A stretch of 64,000 bases of DNA from Neorhizobium alkalisoli (GCF_007829835.1 NZ_VIWP01000004.1:372001-436000); one strand, 5' to 3'. Counted from the stretch's first letter, positions 9,059 through 19,319 are shown. Translations and numbers: made by a program. The notes: a model not told the origin generated them from the sequence alone.

Positions 9059-9360
9059 TCGAAGTCCTCAAATGGCCGCCCGAAATCACGTTTTCGCTCC
9101 GCCTCGATTTCATCCATGATCTTGATGTACTCGGCAGCCTCTTCCTCGCTGTCCGCCCTCATGATGGATCGAAGCACCTCAAGAGCCGATTGCTCATTCG
9201 CGGAAGCGTCTCGGAGACCGGATGGATGGTCGTCTTCCGGGAATTCACGCTGCAGAATCGTCTTGACCTCGTCGGACACGCTGTGTCCGGCCCTGTCGGC
9301 GCGCGCCGCAAGACTTTCGGTCAACCCTTCGGAAATATCGCGAACCAGTAGATCAGCCAT
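9055..9360 (-). CDS. VapB/FitA-type ribbon-helix-helix antitoxin
   Basis: Antitoxin partner of the downstream PIN toxin. The N-terminal MADLLVRDISEGLTESLAAR and the following GHSVSDEVKTIL form the ribbon-helix-helix DNA-binding fold of FitA; the acidic C-terminal half should wrap the toxin. ATG 9360 is chosen because GGAGGTGAGC lies just upstream. An inverted repeat thirteen bases before the ATG is the likely autoregulatory operator. The length of 101 residues is a little above the usual 80. Confidence 0.88.
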   Translation of the reverse strand: MADLLVRDISEGLTESLAARADRAGHSVSDEVKTILQREFPEDDHPSGLRDASANEQSALEVLRSIMRADSEEEAAEYIKIMDEIEAERKRDFGRPFEDFE

Positions 9361-9372
9361 GCTCACCTCCTG

Positions 9373-9389
9373 AGATATTTTCCATATCT
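9373..9389. promoter_or_regulatory. Candidate operator of the vapBC module
   Basis: AGATAT-TTTCC-ATATCT is a perfect 6-bp inverted repeat with a 5-base spacer in an A+T-rich patch directly before the antitoxin ribosome-binding site, where FitA/VapB-type repressors usually bind. Confidence 0.55.
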
Positions 9390-9427
9390 TAGGTATCGCA
9401 ACCCCGTTTTACAACGCAACCCTCGGC

Positions 9428-9937
9428 TCACTTGCCCTTGGCGGCCTTGGTGAACTTCTTGATCACCATCTCGCGTTTCAGCCGGGAGATATGGTCGATG
9501 AACAGCACGCCGTTCAGGTGGTCGATCTCGTGCTGCAGGCAGGTGGCGAGCAGGCCGTCGGCCTCTACCACGTGTTCCTTGCCGTCGCGGCCGATATGTC
9601 GGACGGTGATTGTCGCCGGCCGTTCGACCTCGGCATAATATTCCGGAATGGAGAGGCAGCCCTCTTCATAAACCGAGCCTTCTTCCGAGAACTTGACGAT
9701 TTCCGGATTGATGAAGACCTGCGGTGCCGGCTCTTCACCTTCCCGTGCAAGGTCGATCACCAGGATGCGGCGCGGCACACCGATCTGGATGCCGGCAAGG
9801 CCGATGCCCGGCGCGTCATACATGGTTTCCAGCATGTCGTCGGCAAGCGTCAGCAATTCGCTGTCCACCCGTTCGATCGGGGCGGAAACCTGGCGCAGAA
9901 GCGGATCGGGAAGGATGATAAGCGGCTTGATCGTCAT
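9428..9937 (-). CDS. def: Peptide deformylase
   Basis: Removes the N-formyl group from nascent proteins. All three motifs are intact: [10 protein letters not shown] (with Gly-Ile where Ala-Ala is commoner), EGCLSIP with the metal-binding Cys, and QHEIDHLNG with the HExxH zinc site. ATG 9937 follows GGGGAG and gives 169 residues, the usual size. It is the first gene of the def-(vapBC)-fmt-truA group and diverges from rmuC. Confidence 0.97.
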   Translation of the reverse strand: MTIKPLIILPDPLLRQVSAPIERVDSELLTLADDMLETMYDAPGIGLAGIQIGVPRRILVIDLAREGEEPAPQVFINPEIVKFSEEGSVYEEGCLSIPEYYAEVERPATITVRHIGRDGKEHVVEADGLLATCLQHEIDHLNGVLFIDHISRLKREMVIKKFTKAAKGK

Positions 9938-10049
9938 GCGCTCCCCATAACCTATCTTTTTCAAGGATGGAACAGGCATCGATCGTCCGGAATGCGCAAT
10001 GTTCATGGTTTGATCTTTTCAAGCGGTGGATTTCTGATAGGTTTTGGCA

Positions 10050-11249
10050 ATGACCGATTTCATTGCCCGCCTCACCGCATTTTTCGCCGCTCAGCCGCCC
10101 GTCTTGATCGCGGTAATCGCCGCCGTCGCGATCCTGATTGCGGGGGCCCCCATTCTGCGCCGCGGCTCCGACCGCGCGGCAGATGAGGCGCAGGAGCAGC
10201 TGTCGGAACTGATCCGTCTGCAGAGCGAAATGCAGGGTCGCCTTTCCGCCATGACGGAAGCGTTCTCCACGCGTCAGGGCGAGCTCAATCAGGCGGTCAA
10301 CCAGCGTCTCGACGGCATGTCGCACCGGATCGGCGCGACAATTGCCGAGCAGACGAAATCGACCCATGACAATCTCAGGCAATTGCAGGAGCGGCTGGCG
10401 GTCATCGATGCGGCCCAGAATAATATCCAGACGCTGGCCAAGGATGTCGTCGGCCTGCAGGCCATCCTCTCCAACAAGCAGACGCGCGGCGCATTCGGCC
10501 AGGGGCGGATGGAGACGATCATCGCCGATGGCCTGCCGATCGGCGCCTACGCCTTCCAGTCGACCCTGTCGAACGGCAGCCGGCCCGATTGTACGGTGAG
10601 GATGCCGAATGGCGCACCACCGCTGGTGATCGATGCGAAATTCCCACTGGAAGCCTGGAACGCCTTTCGCGAGGCGACCGCGCCAGAAGCGCGCCGCTCG
10701 GCCGGTCAGCAGTTTCGCCGCGATCTCGAGGTGCATATTCGCGATATTGCGGAAAAATATCTGATTGCTGGCGAGACGCAGGATACGGCTTTCATGTTCG
10801 TGCCGTCCGAATCGATCTTCGCCGAGATCCATGAGCATTTCGAGGCATCTGTGCAGAAGGCCCAACGTGCCCGTATCGTCATCGTCTCGCCGTCGCTGCT
10901 GATGTTGTCGATCCAGGTTATCCAGGCGGTGTTGAAGGATCAGCGCATGCGCGAACAGGCGCATCTCATCCAGGGCGAAGTGGCATTGCTGATGGAAGAT
11001 CTCGGCCGGCTCGACGAGCGGACGCGAAAACTGCAGGCGCATTTTCTGGCCGCGCAGAAGGATGTCGAGCAGATCGTCACCTCCAACGAAAAACTTGCCC
11101 GCCGCGGCGGCAGGATCGCAGCGCTGGAACTCGAAGCGCCGGCATCGGCGGAAGCGGAGCCGATGCCCAATTCCAGCCCCAGGGTAAATCCACAACCCGT
11201 CGAAAGCCGGACAGGACTTCTGAAGCTGCGGGTAGTTGACGAGGACTGA
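10050..11249 (+). CDS. rmuC: RmuC family DNA recombination protein
   Basis: RmuC limits inversions at short inverted repeats and has a nuclease-like fold. The 399 residues contain an N-terminal membrane anchor (about residues 12-32), a coiled coil to about residue 150, and the core domain with MPNGAPPLVIDAKFPLEAW and LIAGETQDTAFMFVPSE. ATG 10050 has AGG eight bases upstream. It is divergent from def and followed 50 bp later by the kinase gene. Confidence 0.9.
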   Translation: MTDFIARLTAFFAAQPPVLIAVIAAVAILIAGAPILRRGSDRAADEAQEQLSELIRLQSEMQGRLSAMTEAFSTRQGELNQAVNQRLDGMSHRIGATIAEQTKSTHDNLRQLQERLAVIDAAQNNIQTLAKDVVGLQAILSNKQTRGAFGQGRMETIIADGLPIGAYAFQSTLSNGSRPDCTVRMPNGAPPLVIDAKFPLEAWNAFREATAPEARRSAGQQFRRDLEVHIRDIAEKYLIAGETQDTAFMFVPSESIFAEIHEHFEASVQKAQRARIVIVSPSLLMLSIQVIQAVLKDQRMREQAHLIQGEVALLMEDLGRLDERTRKLQAHFLAAQKDVEQIVTSNEKLARRGGRIAALELEAPASAEAEPMPNSSPRVNPQPVESRTGLLKLRVVDED

Positions 11250-11299
11250 TCGTCTCGGGCAGTGTCGCGCGCGTTTTATCGGAAAGGCTCGGACCGCAC

Positions 11300-12199
11300 A
11301 TGATCACCGTCTTCGGCTCCATCAACATGGATCTCATCGCCACCACCGCGCGTCTGCCGGCACCGGGCGAAACCGTCGCCGGATCGAGTTTTGCGACGGC
11401 GGCCGGTGGCAAGGGCGCAAACCAGGCGCTGGCGGCTCGCCGTGCAGGCAGTGTCGTGCATATGGCTGGCGCCGTCGGCAATGACGAGTTTGCCGGTCCG
11501 GCGCTGACGCTGCTGGAAGAGGCCGGCACGGATCTCTCCGCCGTCGCCCATGTCGCGACCTCGACGGGCACCGCGCTGATCCTCGTTGGTGATGACGGAG
11601 AGAACATGATCGCCGTCGTGCCCGGCGCCAATGGCACCGTCAACGCAACGGATGCCGAAGCCGCCGTTTCGGCCATGTCGCCCAAAGATGTCCTGATGCT
11701 GCAGTTCGAAGTGCCGGCGGCGGCCGTCGAGGCAGCACTGGTCGCGGCGCGCACACGCGGCGTGCTGACCATGCTCAACACGGCGCCGTTTACTGCCGAT
11801 ACCGTCCGCCTTGCGCGGCTTGCCGATATCGTCGTCGCCAACGAGACCGAATTCGAATTGACCGTCGGCGGCGACGTCAAGGACCGTGCGGCGCGGGAAG
11901 AGGCCTTGCGCCGTCTGCATGCCGAAACCGGCCAGACCTTTGTTGTCACGCTTGGCGGCGACGGCGTCATGGCGATCCGTGATGGTGAGATCGTCACGGC
12001 CATGGGGCTGAAGATCGAGCCGGTCGATACGGTCGGTGCCGGAGACACGTTCTGCGGTTATCTCGCCGCCAGCCTTGATCAGGGATTTGCCTTTGGCGAT
12101 GCCCTGCGACGGGCAGCTGTCGCGGGCTCGCTTGCCTGCCTCGCCCGTGGTGCTCAGCCTTCCATTCCGCTGGCGGCGGCAGTCGACGCAGCACGATAA
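11300..12199 (+). CDS. rbsK: PfkB-family carbohydrate kinase, ribokinase-like
   Basis: Phosphorylates a sugar, most likely D-ribose, at the 5-hydroxyl. The N-terminal signature GSINMDLIA and AAGGKGANQALAARRAG are diagnostic of ribokinase within PfkB kinases; the C-terminal DTVGAGDTFCGYLAA carries the catalytic Asp and anion hole. Length 299 fits. No ribose transport genes are nearby, so another pentose or nucleoside-derived sugar cannot be excluded. Confidence 0.88.
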   Translation: MITVFGSINMDLIATTARLPAPGETVAGSSFATAAGGKGANQALAARRAGSVVHMAGAVGNDEFAGPALTLLEEAGTDLSAVAHVATSTGTALILVGDDGENMIAVVPGANGTVNATDAEAAVSAMSPKDVLMLQFEVPAAAVEAALVAARTRGVLTMLNTAPFTADTVRLARLADIVVANETEFELTVGGDVKDRAAREEALRRLHAETGQTFVVTLGGDGVMAIRDGEIVTAMGLKIEPVDTVGAGDTFCGYLAASLDQGFAFGDALRRAAVAGSLACLARGAQPSIPLAAAVDAAR

Positions 12200-12278
12200 T
12201 CAGTATTCAGGGCTATCCACGACAGATGACAGCCGGGCTGCGACATGTCCGGTTGTCAGACCGCGCCTAAGCGCGTTT

Positions 12279-12304
12279 ACCGCGCAATCTCGCGGTTGAT
12301 TTTA
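12279..12304 (+). terminator. Weak terminator-like hairpin after the kinase gene
   Basis: ACCGCG-CAATCT-CGCGGT is followed by TGATTTTAA. The stem is only 6 bp and the T-run is short, so termination after the kinase gene is possible but uncertain. The rest of the 248-bp gap before the chemoreceptor shows no other clear element. Confidence 0.35.
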
Positions 12305-12447
12305 ATCAAATGGTAGCCATTCCATCCTAGCTTCCGCCTGCATTTCCTGAAGGAACGGCGCCACGCAGCCGGTCTCGCGCCCAATGAATGGGTGTCTCTG
12401 ATGCACTGTCTCCTCTATCCCGAGAACTGCTCTTGCGAGGCGGCCCG

Positions 12448-14676
12448 ATGTTTCCCCTGCAGCCGAAATCTCTTTCGACGAAGCTTATTCTGCTGACGGG
12501 GCTGGCGATTGCCGTCCTGCTGCTGATCACCAACACTTTCCTCATCTTCCAGTCGCGCGAGCGGGTTTCCAGCCTGACGCTCGCCCAGGCGGATGCCGAG
12601 GCACGCGCGATCGCCAATGAAGTCGCGATCGACATGGGTCAGATCGCCGGCGCCGCCCGCTCCATGGCCGGTGTCATCGGTCGCGCCCATGCCGGCGGTT
12701 ATCTCGACCGCAAGGGCGTCACGGATGCCTTGAAGGCCAATCTTGAACAGAACGCCTTTGCCTATGGCAGCTGGTTTGCCGAAGTGCCCGGCGCTTTCGA
12801 TGGCAAGAATGCCGATCTTGTCGGCAACAAGGATATGGCGGGCAACAAGAAGGGCGAATTCGCGCCTTATTGGACGAAGAGCCGCAGCGGTGAGATTGCC
12901 TTCAGTGTCTTCGATATCGACACCCAGGCCGAATGGTATGCCCTGTCCGCCGCCTCGAAAAAGGGCGCCCTAACCCAGCCTTATGTCGAAAGCACGACGG
13001 GCGAAAACACGGCCATGAGCTCGGTTACCTATCCGGTCGTCTCGGGTTCGAAATTGATCGGCGTCTCCGGCGTGGACGTCTCGCTCGCCACCCTGTCCAA
13101 GAAGCTGCAGGCCATGCGCCCCTTCGGTTCGGGCCGCGTGCTTCTGGTGTCCCAGGGCGGCAAATGGATCGTGCCGGCTGTCGCCGCCAATCTGATGAAG
13201 CCGGTGGAAGGCGAGGGTGCCGATGGCCTGCTGGCAGCACTTAAGGCCGGTACGCCGAAGGAAATCTCCAACCTCAAGGCCGATGCTGCCGAGCCCTATG
13301 AACGCGTCGTTTATCCGTTCACCGTGCCGGATCTCAACACGACCTGGGCCATTGTCGTCGACGTACCCTCGAGCGTCATTGCAGCACCGGTCCGCGACCA
13401 GACCATGATGACCGCCGTGAGTGGTATCCTGCTTCTCGTCGCCGTGCTGATCGCGCTCTATTTCGCAACCGGCGCCTTCATTCGTCGTCCGCTGAAGGCG
13501 CTGCTGGAAAGCGTCGCGGTTCTGGGCGAGGGCCGTTACGAGCAGCCGGTCGCCGGCCAGAGCCGCAATGACGAGATCGGTGCCCTGTCGCGTTCGCTCG
13601 AAGGTTTCCGCCATACGCTGGCCGATGGCCGTCGACTGGAAGGGGAGGCTGCAACGCAGCGTTCCGCCGCCGAAAGCCATCGCCGTGAGGTCGAGATCGA
13701 GCGTGAGGCAAGTGCCGGCGAACAGTCGAAGATTGTCTCCGCGCTCGCATCCGGCCTTGCCGAACTTTCCAACGGCAATCTGTCCTACCGTATTGGCACG
13801 GATTTCCCCGGCGAATACGCCAAGCTGAAGAATGACTTCAACAGCGCACTCGCCAGCCTCGAAGGCACGATCACCTCGGTCAACAATTCGGTCGAGACGA
13901 TCGCCAACGGCACTGGCGAGATTGCGTCGAGCGCCAACGACCTGTCGCGCCGCACCGAGCAGCAGGCGGCAAGCCTCGAAGAGACCGCGGCCGCACTCAA
14001 CGCCCTGACGCAACAGGTCAATTCCAGCGCCGAAAACGCCGGAAGTGCGGCCTCCACCGTCAATCTGGCCTGTTCCGACGCGGAAAAATCCGGCGAAGTG
14101 GTGCAGAAGGCCGTCGCGTCCATGCAGGCGATCGCCCAGTCCTCGCAGGAAATCTCGCGGATCATCGGTGTCATCGACGAGATCGCCTTCCAGACCAACC
14201 TTCTCGCGCTGAACGCGGGCGTCGAAGCGGCCCGCGCTGGTGAAGCCGGCAAGGGCTTTGCGGTTGTCGCGCAGGAAGTCCGTGAACTCGCACAGCGTTC
14301 TGCGACGGCGGCAAAGGAGATCAAGGAGCTGATCAATACGTCCGCAAGCCAAGTGGGTGAAGGCGTGGATCTCGTTGGCCGGGCCGGTGATGCGCTGCAG
14401 AAGATCGCCATTCAGGTCATGCAGATCAACGGCCTGATCGACCGCATCTCCGCCTCCGCCGCCGAACAGGCGGCAGGTTTGAAGGAGATCAATGCGGCGA
14501 TGAACCAGATGGATCAGGTGACGCAGCAGAACGCCGCCATGGTCGAAGAGGCGACGGCGGCCAGCACGGCGCTGAGCGAAGAGGCAGGCACGCTAAGCTC
14601 GCTTGTTTCCCGCTTCCGCACCTCACGTCAGGGCCAAGCCTTCTCGCAGCAGGGTTACGAACGCCGCTACGCGTAA
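12448..14676 (+). CDS. Methyl-accepting chemotaxis protein with periplasmic Cache domain
   Basis: Membrane chemoreceptor that feeds the CheA/CheW kinase. The 742 residues read as: TM1 (about 12-34), a double-Cache-like sensor (about 36-310, including [14 protein letters not shown] and a second lobe [13 protein letters not shown]), TM2 (321-343), HAMP, then the signalling helices with the hairpin tip [23 protein letters not shown] 12448 follows GAGG by eight bases. The C-terminus (QQGYERRYA) lacks a CheR-docking pentapeptide. The sensor class suggests small organic ligands such as amino or organic acids; the actual ligand is unknown. Confidence 0.95.
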   Translation: MFPLQPKSLSTKLILLTGLAIAVLLLITNTFLIFQSRERVSSLTLAQADAEARAIANEVAIDMGQIAGAARSMAGVIGRAHAGGYLDRKGVTDALKANLEQNAFAYGSWFAEVPGAFDGKNADLVGNKDMAGNKKGEFAPYWTKSRSGEIAFSVFDIDTQAEWYALSAASKKGALTQPYVESTTGENTAMSSVTYPVVSGSKLIGVSGVDVSLATLSKKLQAMRPFGSGRVLLVSQGGKWIVPAVAANLMKPVEGEGADGLLAALKAGTPKEISNLKADAAEPYERVVYPFTVPDLNTTWAIVVDVPSSVIAAPVRDQTMMTAVSGILLLVAVLIALYFATGAFIRRPLKALLESVAVLGEGRYEQPVAGQSRNDEIGALSRSLEGFRHTLADGRRLEGEAATQRSAAESHRREVEIEREASAGEQSKIVSALASGLAELSNGNLSYRIGTDFPGEYAKLKNDFNSALASLEGTITSVNNSVETIANGTGEIASSANDLSRRTEQQAASLEETAAALNALTQQVNSSAENAGSAASTVNLACSDAEKSGEVVQKAVASMQAIAQSSQEISRIIGVIDEIAFQTNLLALNAGVEAARAGEAGKGFAVVAQEVRELAQRSATAAKEIKELINTSASQVGEGVDLVGRAGDALQKIAIQVMQINGLIDRISASAAEQAAGLKEINAAMNQMDQVTQQNAAMVEEATAASTALSEEAGTLSSLVSRFRTSRQGQAFSQQGYERRYA

Positions 14677-14720
14677 GATCATCGTATAACGCGGCGGCTG
14701 GTCCGTCGCGATAAAACAAT

Positions 14721-14755
14721 AGGCCCGCCTCCGGGGCAGGAGGCGGGCCTTTCGA
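14721..14755 (+). terminator. Intrinsic terminator after the chemoreceptor gene
   Basis: AGGCCCGCCTCC-GGGGCA-GGAGGCGGGCCT makes a strong 11-12-bp G+C stem followed by TTT, 45 bp after the stop codon. It may also act on the convergent EF-hand gene. Confidence 0.85.
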
Positions 14756-14790
14756 CGTTACCGGTACTAGTTCCAAAGGGGGCGGGGGAA

Positions 14791-15507
14791 CTAGAGGGGG
14801 CGATCCGGCAAGTCGTCGATGGTGATCTGTCCATCCTTGTTGGTGTCCATGAAGGCGAACAGCTTGTCGCTTGCAGCTGTGGCTTCGGCCTTGCTGATCT
14901 TGCCGTCATGATCTTCGTCGATCATCCGGAACAGGCCGCGACCCATCATGCCGGGTCCGCGCGGACCACCTTCCCGATCACGATCCCAGCGGGCCTCACG
15001 GCGGTCGCCGTCGCGCCATCCGTGATGGTGGCCGTGGCCGTCATGGCGGGGGCCGTCCCAGTCGCGATCCGGGCGGTGAGGACGCGGGCCGTCGTCGTTC
15101 TTGGCCATGTTCTGATCGGGGCCACCCTTGCCGTCATCGGGCTTGCCCTTATCGGCGGCTTCCGGCGGCGGGTTGTCCTTGCGGAACTGTTCCATCTTCG
15201 CCAGACGATAGTCGAGAAGCTCGCCGCGGCTCAGCATGCCGTCCTTGTTGCTGTCGATCTCGGCAAACAGCGCTTCTTCGCGGGCGGTGAACTCGTCCTT
15301 GGAAATCTTGCCGTCCTTGTTGGTATCGGCAGTTTTCAGAAGGCGGATAAAGATACCGTCCTTCATCATATCAGGCCGGTGGCCCATCATGCCCGGACCG
15401 TGTGGCGGCGGCGGACCGTCATGGCGGGGAGCTGCGAGCGCCGGGTTGGCGGCGCCGGCAATAAGAGCGGCACCAAGGCTGGCCAAAACGAGCTTTCTGG
15501 CGATCAT
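14791..15507 (-). CDS. Secreted EF-hand calcium-binding protein
   Basis: A 238-residue exported protein. A signal peptide spans about residues 1-25 (LVLASLGAALIAGAANPALA). Four canonical EF-hand loops are visible: DTNKDGKISKDE, DSNKDGMLSRGE, DEDHDGKISKAE and DTNKDGQITIDD, arranged as two pairs. Between them lies a long His/Asp/Arg-rich low-complexity segment (about residues 120-185). The start follows GGAGG. Calcium binding is well supported; the physiological role is unknown. Confidence 0.88.
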   Translation of the reverse strand: MIARKLVLASLGAALIAGAANPALAAPRHDGPPPPHGPGMMGHRPDMMKDGIFIRLLKTADTNKDGKISKDEFTAREEALFAEIDSNKDGMLSRGELLDYRLAKMEQFRKDNPPPEAADKGKPDDGKGGPDQNMAKNDDGPRPHRPDRDWDGPRHDGHGHHHGWRDGDRREARWDRDREGGPRGPGMMGRGLFRMIDEDHDGKISKAEATAASDKLFAFMDTNKDGQITIDDLPDRPL

Positions 15508-15615
15508 CGATCGGTTCCTCCATTGCTTCGATAGCTTGAAGGTAGGAGCCGTTCCTGGTCAAAACCACTTAAACATCCGTAATGTGGATGAACTTTTGGT
15601 AAGGCCGGATGAACT

Positions 15616-16329
15616 TCAGGCGGCCTGCAGACCGGTGAGAAACGCCGCCAGATCGTCTGTCACGTAGTCGATATGATCGTCCTCGTCGGTCGGCTTTTCC
15701 CAGCGTTCCATGACGACCGTATCGAGATTGCGCGGCACCAGAAGCACGGTTTTCATGCCAAGCGCGCGTGGAACCAGAAGGTTGCGCGGCAGGTCCTCAA
15801 ACATGGCGGCGTTCTTCGTATCGACCCGGTGCAGGCTCGCAAACTTGTCATAGGTCGCGCCCGCCGGCTTTGGCAGATACCCGGCTGCGACGATATCAAA
15901 GATGTCGTCGAAGTTGTCGAGAATGCCGAGCGCCCGCGCCGCAGCCTCGGCATGCGGAACGCTGCCATTGGTGAAGATGAATTTACGGCCGGGCAGAGCC
16001 TTGATCGCCGCACCCAGTTCCGGATGCGGCAGAAGCGCCGAATAATCGATCGCATGCGCCTTTTCGAGAAAGTCGTCCGGATCGATATTATGGTGCAGCA
16101 TCAGCCCCTGCAGGGTCGTGCCATGCTCGTGATAATAGCTTTTCTGAAGCGCGCGCGCCTCGTCCCGCTCCAGCTGCAGCAATTGCTGCACATAGGCCGT
16201 CATGTTCTTGTCGATCTGCGAGAACAGGTCGACGTGATGCGGATAGAGCGTGTTGTCGAGATCGAAAACCCAGTCACGGACATGGGCGAAATCGGCGGGT
16301 TCGGGCGAGGTCTTCGGCTTTTTATCCAT
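15616..16329 (-). CDS. HAD-family pyrimidine 5'-nucleotidase
   Basis: HAD hydrolase of the SDT1/YjjG-like pyrimidine 5'-nucleotidase group, which dephosphorylates pyrimidine nucleoside monophosphates. Motif I is DLDNTLYP with both catalytic Asps, motif II is FTNGS, and the late MFEDLPRNLL carries the magnesium-binding acidic residue. The 237 residues are typical. In rhizobia this gene commonly lies near argB and engB, as here, though unrelated genes intervene. Confidence 0.9.
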   Translation of the reverse strand: MDKKPKTSPEPADFAHVRDWVFDLDNTLYPHHVDLFSQIDKNMTAYVQQLLQLERDEARALQKSYYHEHGTTLQGLMLHHNIDPDDFLEKAHAIDYSALLPHPELGAAIKALPGRKFIFTNGSVPHAEAAARALGILDNFDDIFDIVAAGYLPKPAGATYDKFASLHRVDTKNAAMFEDLPRNLLVPRALGMKTVLLVPRNLDTVVMERWEKPTDEDDHIDYVTDDLAAFLTGLQAA

Positions 16330-16435
16330 GCCAAGCCTTATGCACCGGGCGAGCCTTAAAGAAAATCGGCAGGGCGAACATTTTTGCGCCTCGGCGACCT
16401 TGGCCGGCTGCGGAAACGCGTGTTACCGCCGGAAA

Positions 16436-17338
16436 ATGGAACTCTGGATCCCCATCACCATATTCGCAGCCTTCTGCCAGAACCTGCGCTCGGCGCTGCA
16501 GAAACACCTGCAGGGCAAGCTCGGCACCCGCGCGGCGAGCTTCGTGCGCTTCGGTTACGGTTTTCCGGTGGCGATCCTTTACGTGATGTCGCTGCATTTT
16601 TTCGTCGGTTACGCCTTCCCGGCGCTGAACGTCGAATTCGCTGTCTGGTCGGTGATCGGCGGTCTGGCGCAGATCTTTGCGACCATGCTGCTCGTCTATC
16701 TCTTCTCACTTAGGAATTTCGCGGTCGGCACGGCCTATTCGAAGACGGAGCCGGTGCAGGCGGCGATCTTCGGTTTCATTCTGCTCGGCGAGAAGCTCAC
16801 ACCCGGCTCGATCGTTGCGATCATCGTCGGCGTTTTTGGCGTCATGCTGATCTCGATGGCGCGCATGCCGGTCTCCTGGCGCAATCTGGTCGTGGCGCTC
16901 ACCGGTCGCACGGCGCTGATCGGCATTGCCTCCGGCGCGGTCTTCGGGATTTCCGCGGTCGCCTATCGCAGTGCGGCCCTCGCACTCGGCGGTCCCGGCC
17001 CGGTCATGCAGGCGGCCGTCACGCTTGCCTGCGTCACGACCTTCCAGACGGCCTTCATGCTCATCTGGATGCTCTGGAAGGACAAGCGCGAGATTGTCCA
17101 GGTCATTGTCACCTGGCGCTCCTCGGCGCTGGTTGGCCTCGCCGGTGTGCTGGGCTCAGCCGGCTGGTTCACGGCCATGACCCTGCAGCAGGTCGCCTAT
17201 GTCCGCGCGCTCGGCCAGATCGAGCTCGTCTTCACCTTCATGGCCTCCTATTTCCTCTTCCATGAGCGGGTGAACCGCATGGAATTCGCAGGCTGCCTGC
17301 TGATCGTCTGCGGCATTCTGGGCCTGCTCTTTTCCTGA
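16436..17338 (+). CDS. EamA/DMT-family transporter
   Basis: Inner-membrane protein of 300 residues with about nine or ten membrane helices in two EamA repeats. The first repeat ends around TEPVQAAIFGFILLGEKLT and the second around LGQIELVFTFMASYFLFHERV; both show the E-x-V/F...GE/HE signature of drug/metabolite exporters. ATG 16436 is chosen because upstream in-frame codons are not hydrophobic and overlap the nucleotidase gene. Substrate unknown. Confidence 0.87.
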   Translation: MELWIPITIFAAFCQNLRSALQKHLQGKLGTRAASFVRFGYGFPVAILYVMSLHFFVGYAFPALNVEFAVWSVIGGLAQIFATMLLVYLFSLRNFAVGTAYSKTEPVQAAIFGFILLGEKLTPGSIVAIIVGVFGVMLISMARMPVSWRNLVVALTGRTALIGIASGAVFGISAVAYRSAALALGGPGPVMQAAVTLACVTTFQTAFMLIWMLWKDKREIVQVIVTWRSSALVGLAGVLGSAGWFTAMTLQQVAYVRALGQIELVFTFMASYFLFHERVNRMEFAGCLLIVCGILGLLFS

Positions 17339-17411
17339 CCGTAGTCGGATTTTCATCGGCAGCGGCGTCCCGCCGCGCTAGAATGGCGACAAACAAATAG
17401 GAGGACCATCC

Positions 17412-18185
17412 ATGTCTCAGAAACAGAAAGCAGTTGAATTCGGCGCCCTTCACCAGAAGGGCAACCCGGTCATCATCTACAATATCTGGGATGCCGGCAC
17501 GGCCAAGGCCGTCGGCGATGCTGGCGCCAAGGCGCTCGGCACTGGCAGCTGGTCGGTCGCCGCATCGAAAGGTTATGCGGATGGCGAAAAGCTGCCGCTT
17601 GAAGCTCTGCTTGCGACGGCAAGGTCCATCACCGCGGCAGTCAGCCTGCCGCTCTCCGTCGATTTCGAAGGCGGTTATGCGGAGGATCCGCAGGCGCTTG
17701 CAGTAAACGTCGGAAAGCTGATCGATACCGGTGCGGTCGGCATGAATTTCGAGGATCAGGTGGTCGGTGGCTCCGGCATCTATCCGGCTGGTGTCCAGGC
17801 CAAGCGCATCGAAGCCGTTCGTGCGCTTTCAGACCAGCGCGGCATCCCGTTCTTCATCAATGCCCGTACTGACCTCTTTCTCAAGGAAAGCGACCAGAGC
17901 CGGCATGCCGGTCTGCTCGATGAGGCGATTTCCCGTGCAAAAACCTACGCGTCGGCTGGGGCAAGCGGCTTTTTCGCACCGGGTCTTGCCGATGACGCGT
18001 TGATCGCAAAGCTCTGCGAGGCGGTGGAGCTTCCGGTCAATATCATGATGATGGGTGGCGTTTCTGCGCCGAAGAGGCTGGCCGAACTCGGTGTCGGCCG
18101 CGTCAGCTATGGTCCCGGTCCCTATCGGGCGATGATGGCCAGGCTGCAGGAAGAAGCCGCGGCGGTGTTTTCCGCCACGGCCTGA
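17412..18185 (+). CDS. Isocitrate lyase/PEP mutase superfamily protein
   Basis: TIM-barrel enzyme of 257 residues starting six bases after GGAGGACCA. It has VDFEGGYAEDP (metal-binding acidic residues), MNFEDQV and FINARTDLFL, which place it in the PEP mutase/oxaloacetate hydrolase/methylisocitrate lyase superfamily. It lacks the KKCGH-type catalytic Cys loop of true isocitrate and methylisocitrate lyases, so lyase action on isocitrate is unlikely. No phosphonate genes are nearby; the substrate is unknown. Confidence 0.85.
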   Translation: MSQKQKAVEFGALHQKGNPVIIYNIWDAGTAKAVGDAGAKALGTGSWSVAASKGYADGEKLPLEALLATARSITAAVSLPLSVDFEGGYAEDPQALAVNVGKLIDTGAVGMNFEDQVVGGSGIYPAGVQAKRIEAVRALSDQRGIPFFINARTDLFLKESDQSRHAGLLDEAISRAKTYASAGASGFFAPGLADDALIAKLCEAVELPVNIMMMGGVSAPKRLAELGVGRVSYGPGPYRAMMARLQEEAAAVFSATA

Positions 18186-18200
18186 TTGCGGCTCCGCTGA

Positions 18201-19088
18201 TCAGGGAACGATCAGCGTGCCGGCACCGTGTTCGGTGAAGATCTCGAGCAGGACCGAATGGGCGGTCTTGCCATTGAGAATGACGACGCCCTGGACGCCG
18301 GCCTTGATCGCGTCGATGCAGGTCTCGACCTTGGGGATCATGCCGCCGGAAATCGTGCCGTCCTTGATCAGCGCCTGCGCCTGCGAGACGGTCAGTTCCT
18401 TGATCAGGTTCTTGTCCTTGTCGAGCACGCCCGGAACGTCGGTGAGGAAGAGAAGGCGCGTCGCGTTCAGCGCGCCGGCGATCGCGCCGGCAAACGTGTC
18501 GGCATTGATATTGTAGGTGGCGCCGTCACGGCCGGGGGCGACCGGGGCGATGACCGGGATCATTTCCGACTTGGCGAGCAGGTCGAGCAGGGTGCGGTCG
18601 ACCTCGACCACTTCACCGACGAAGCCGAGATCGAGCACGCGCTCGATATTGCTGTCGGGATCGACCACGGTCTTCTTGGCCTTTTCGGCAAACACCATGT
18701 TGCCGTCCTTGCCGCACAGGCCGATCGCCCATTCGCCGGTCTGGTTGATGAGAGCGACGATTTCCTTGTTGATCGAGCCGGCCAGGACCATTTCGACGAT
18801 CTCGACCGTCTTGGCGTCGGTAACACGCAACCCGCCTTCGAACTTCGATTCGATGCCCATCTTGGTCAGCATGGCGCCGATCTGCGGGCCGCCGCCATGC
18901 ACGACGATCGGGTTGACGCCCGACTGCTTGAGAAGCGCGATATCGGCGGCAAAGGCCTTGCCGAGCGTCGAATCGCCCATGGCATGGCCGCCGTATTTTA
19001 CGACGATCGTCTTGTTCTCGTAACGCTGCATGTAAGGCAGCGCCTGCGCCAGAAGCTGAGCCTGAAGTTCGCTTTCGGAAGCCGTCAT
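18201..19088 (-). CDS. argB: Acetylglutamate kinase
   Basis: Phosphorylates N-acetyl-L-glutamate, the second step of arginine synthesis. The 295-residue amino-acid-kinase fold shows [10 protein letters not shown] (about 29-38), [11 protein letters not shown] with the glycine-rich anion site, [14 protein letters not shown], and [14 protein letters not shown] near the C-terminus. It lies in the usual rhizobial neighbourhood of engB and yidC, separated from engB here by a fasciclin gene on the other strand. Confidence 0.96.
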   Translation of the reverse strand: MTASESELQAQLLAQALPYMQRYENKTIVVKYGGHAMGDSTLGKAFAADIALLKQSGVNPIVVHGGGPQIGAMLTKMGIESKFEGGLRVTDAKTVEIVEMVLAGSINKEIVALINQTGEWAIGLCGKDGNMVFAEKAKKTVVDPDSNIERVLDLGFVGEVVEVDRTLLDLLAKSEMIPVIAPVAPGRDGATYNINADTFAGAIAGALNATRLLFLTDVPGVLDKDKNLIKELTVSQAQALIKDGTISGGMIPKVETCIDAIKAGVQGVVILNGKTAHSVLLEIFTEHGAGTLIVP

Positions 19089-19319
19089 GAGGTACCCCTG
19101 AATGATGAGTGGGGCCTTTTAACCCAAGTTCTTGACAGAGGAAATAATCGCGCCGCGTCTTTTGCCGAAATCGGCAAGGCATTTTTGCGGCAGAAATCTT
19201 TTGCGGCCCTGAAACTAATTTTCTGTCGGCTTCGTCTCTTGTCCTGATCCCTGAATGAGGGACGTGACGCCTGGGAGGTGCGCATCCGCGCCGGGGCGAT
19301 AAAAGAGGAAGAGAACGTC

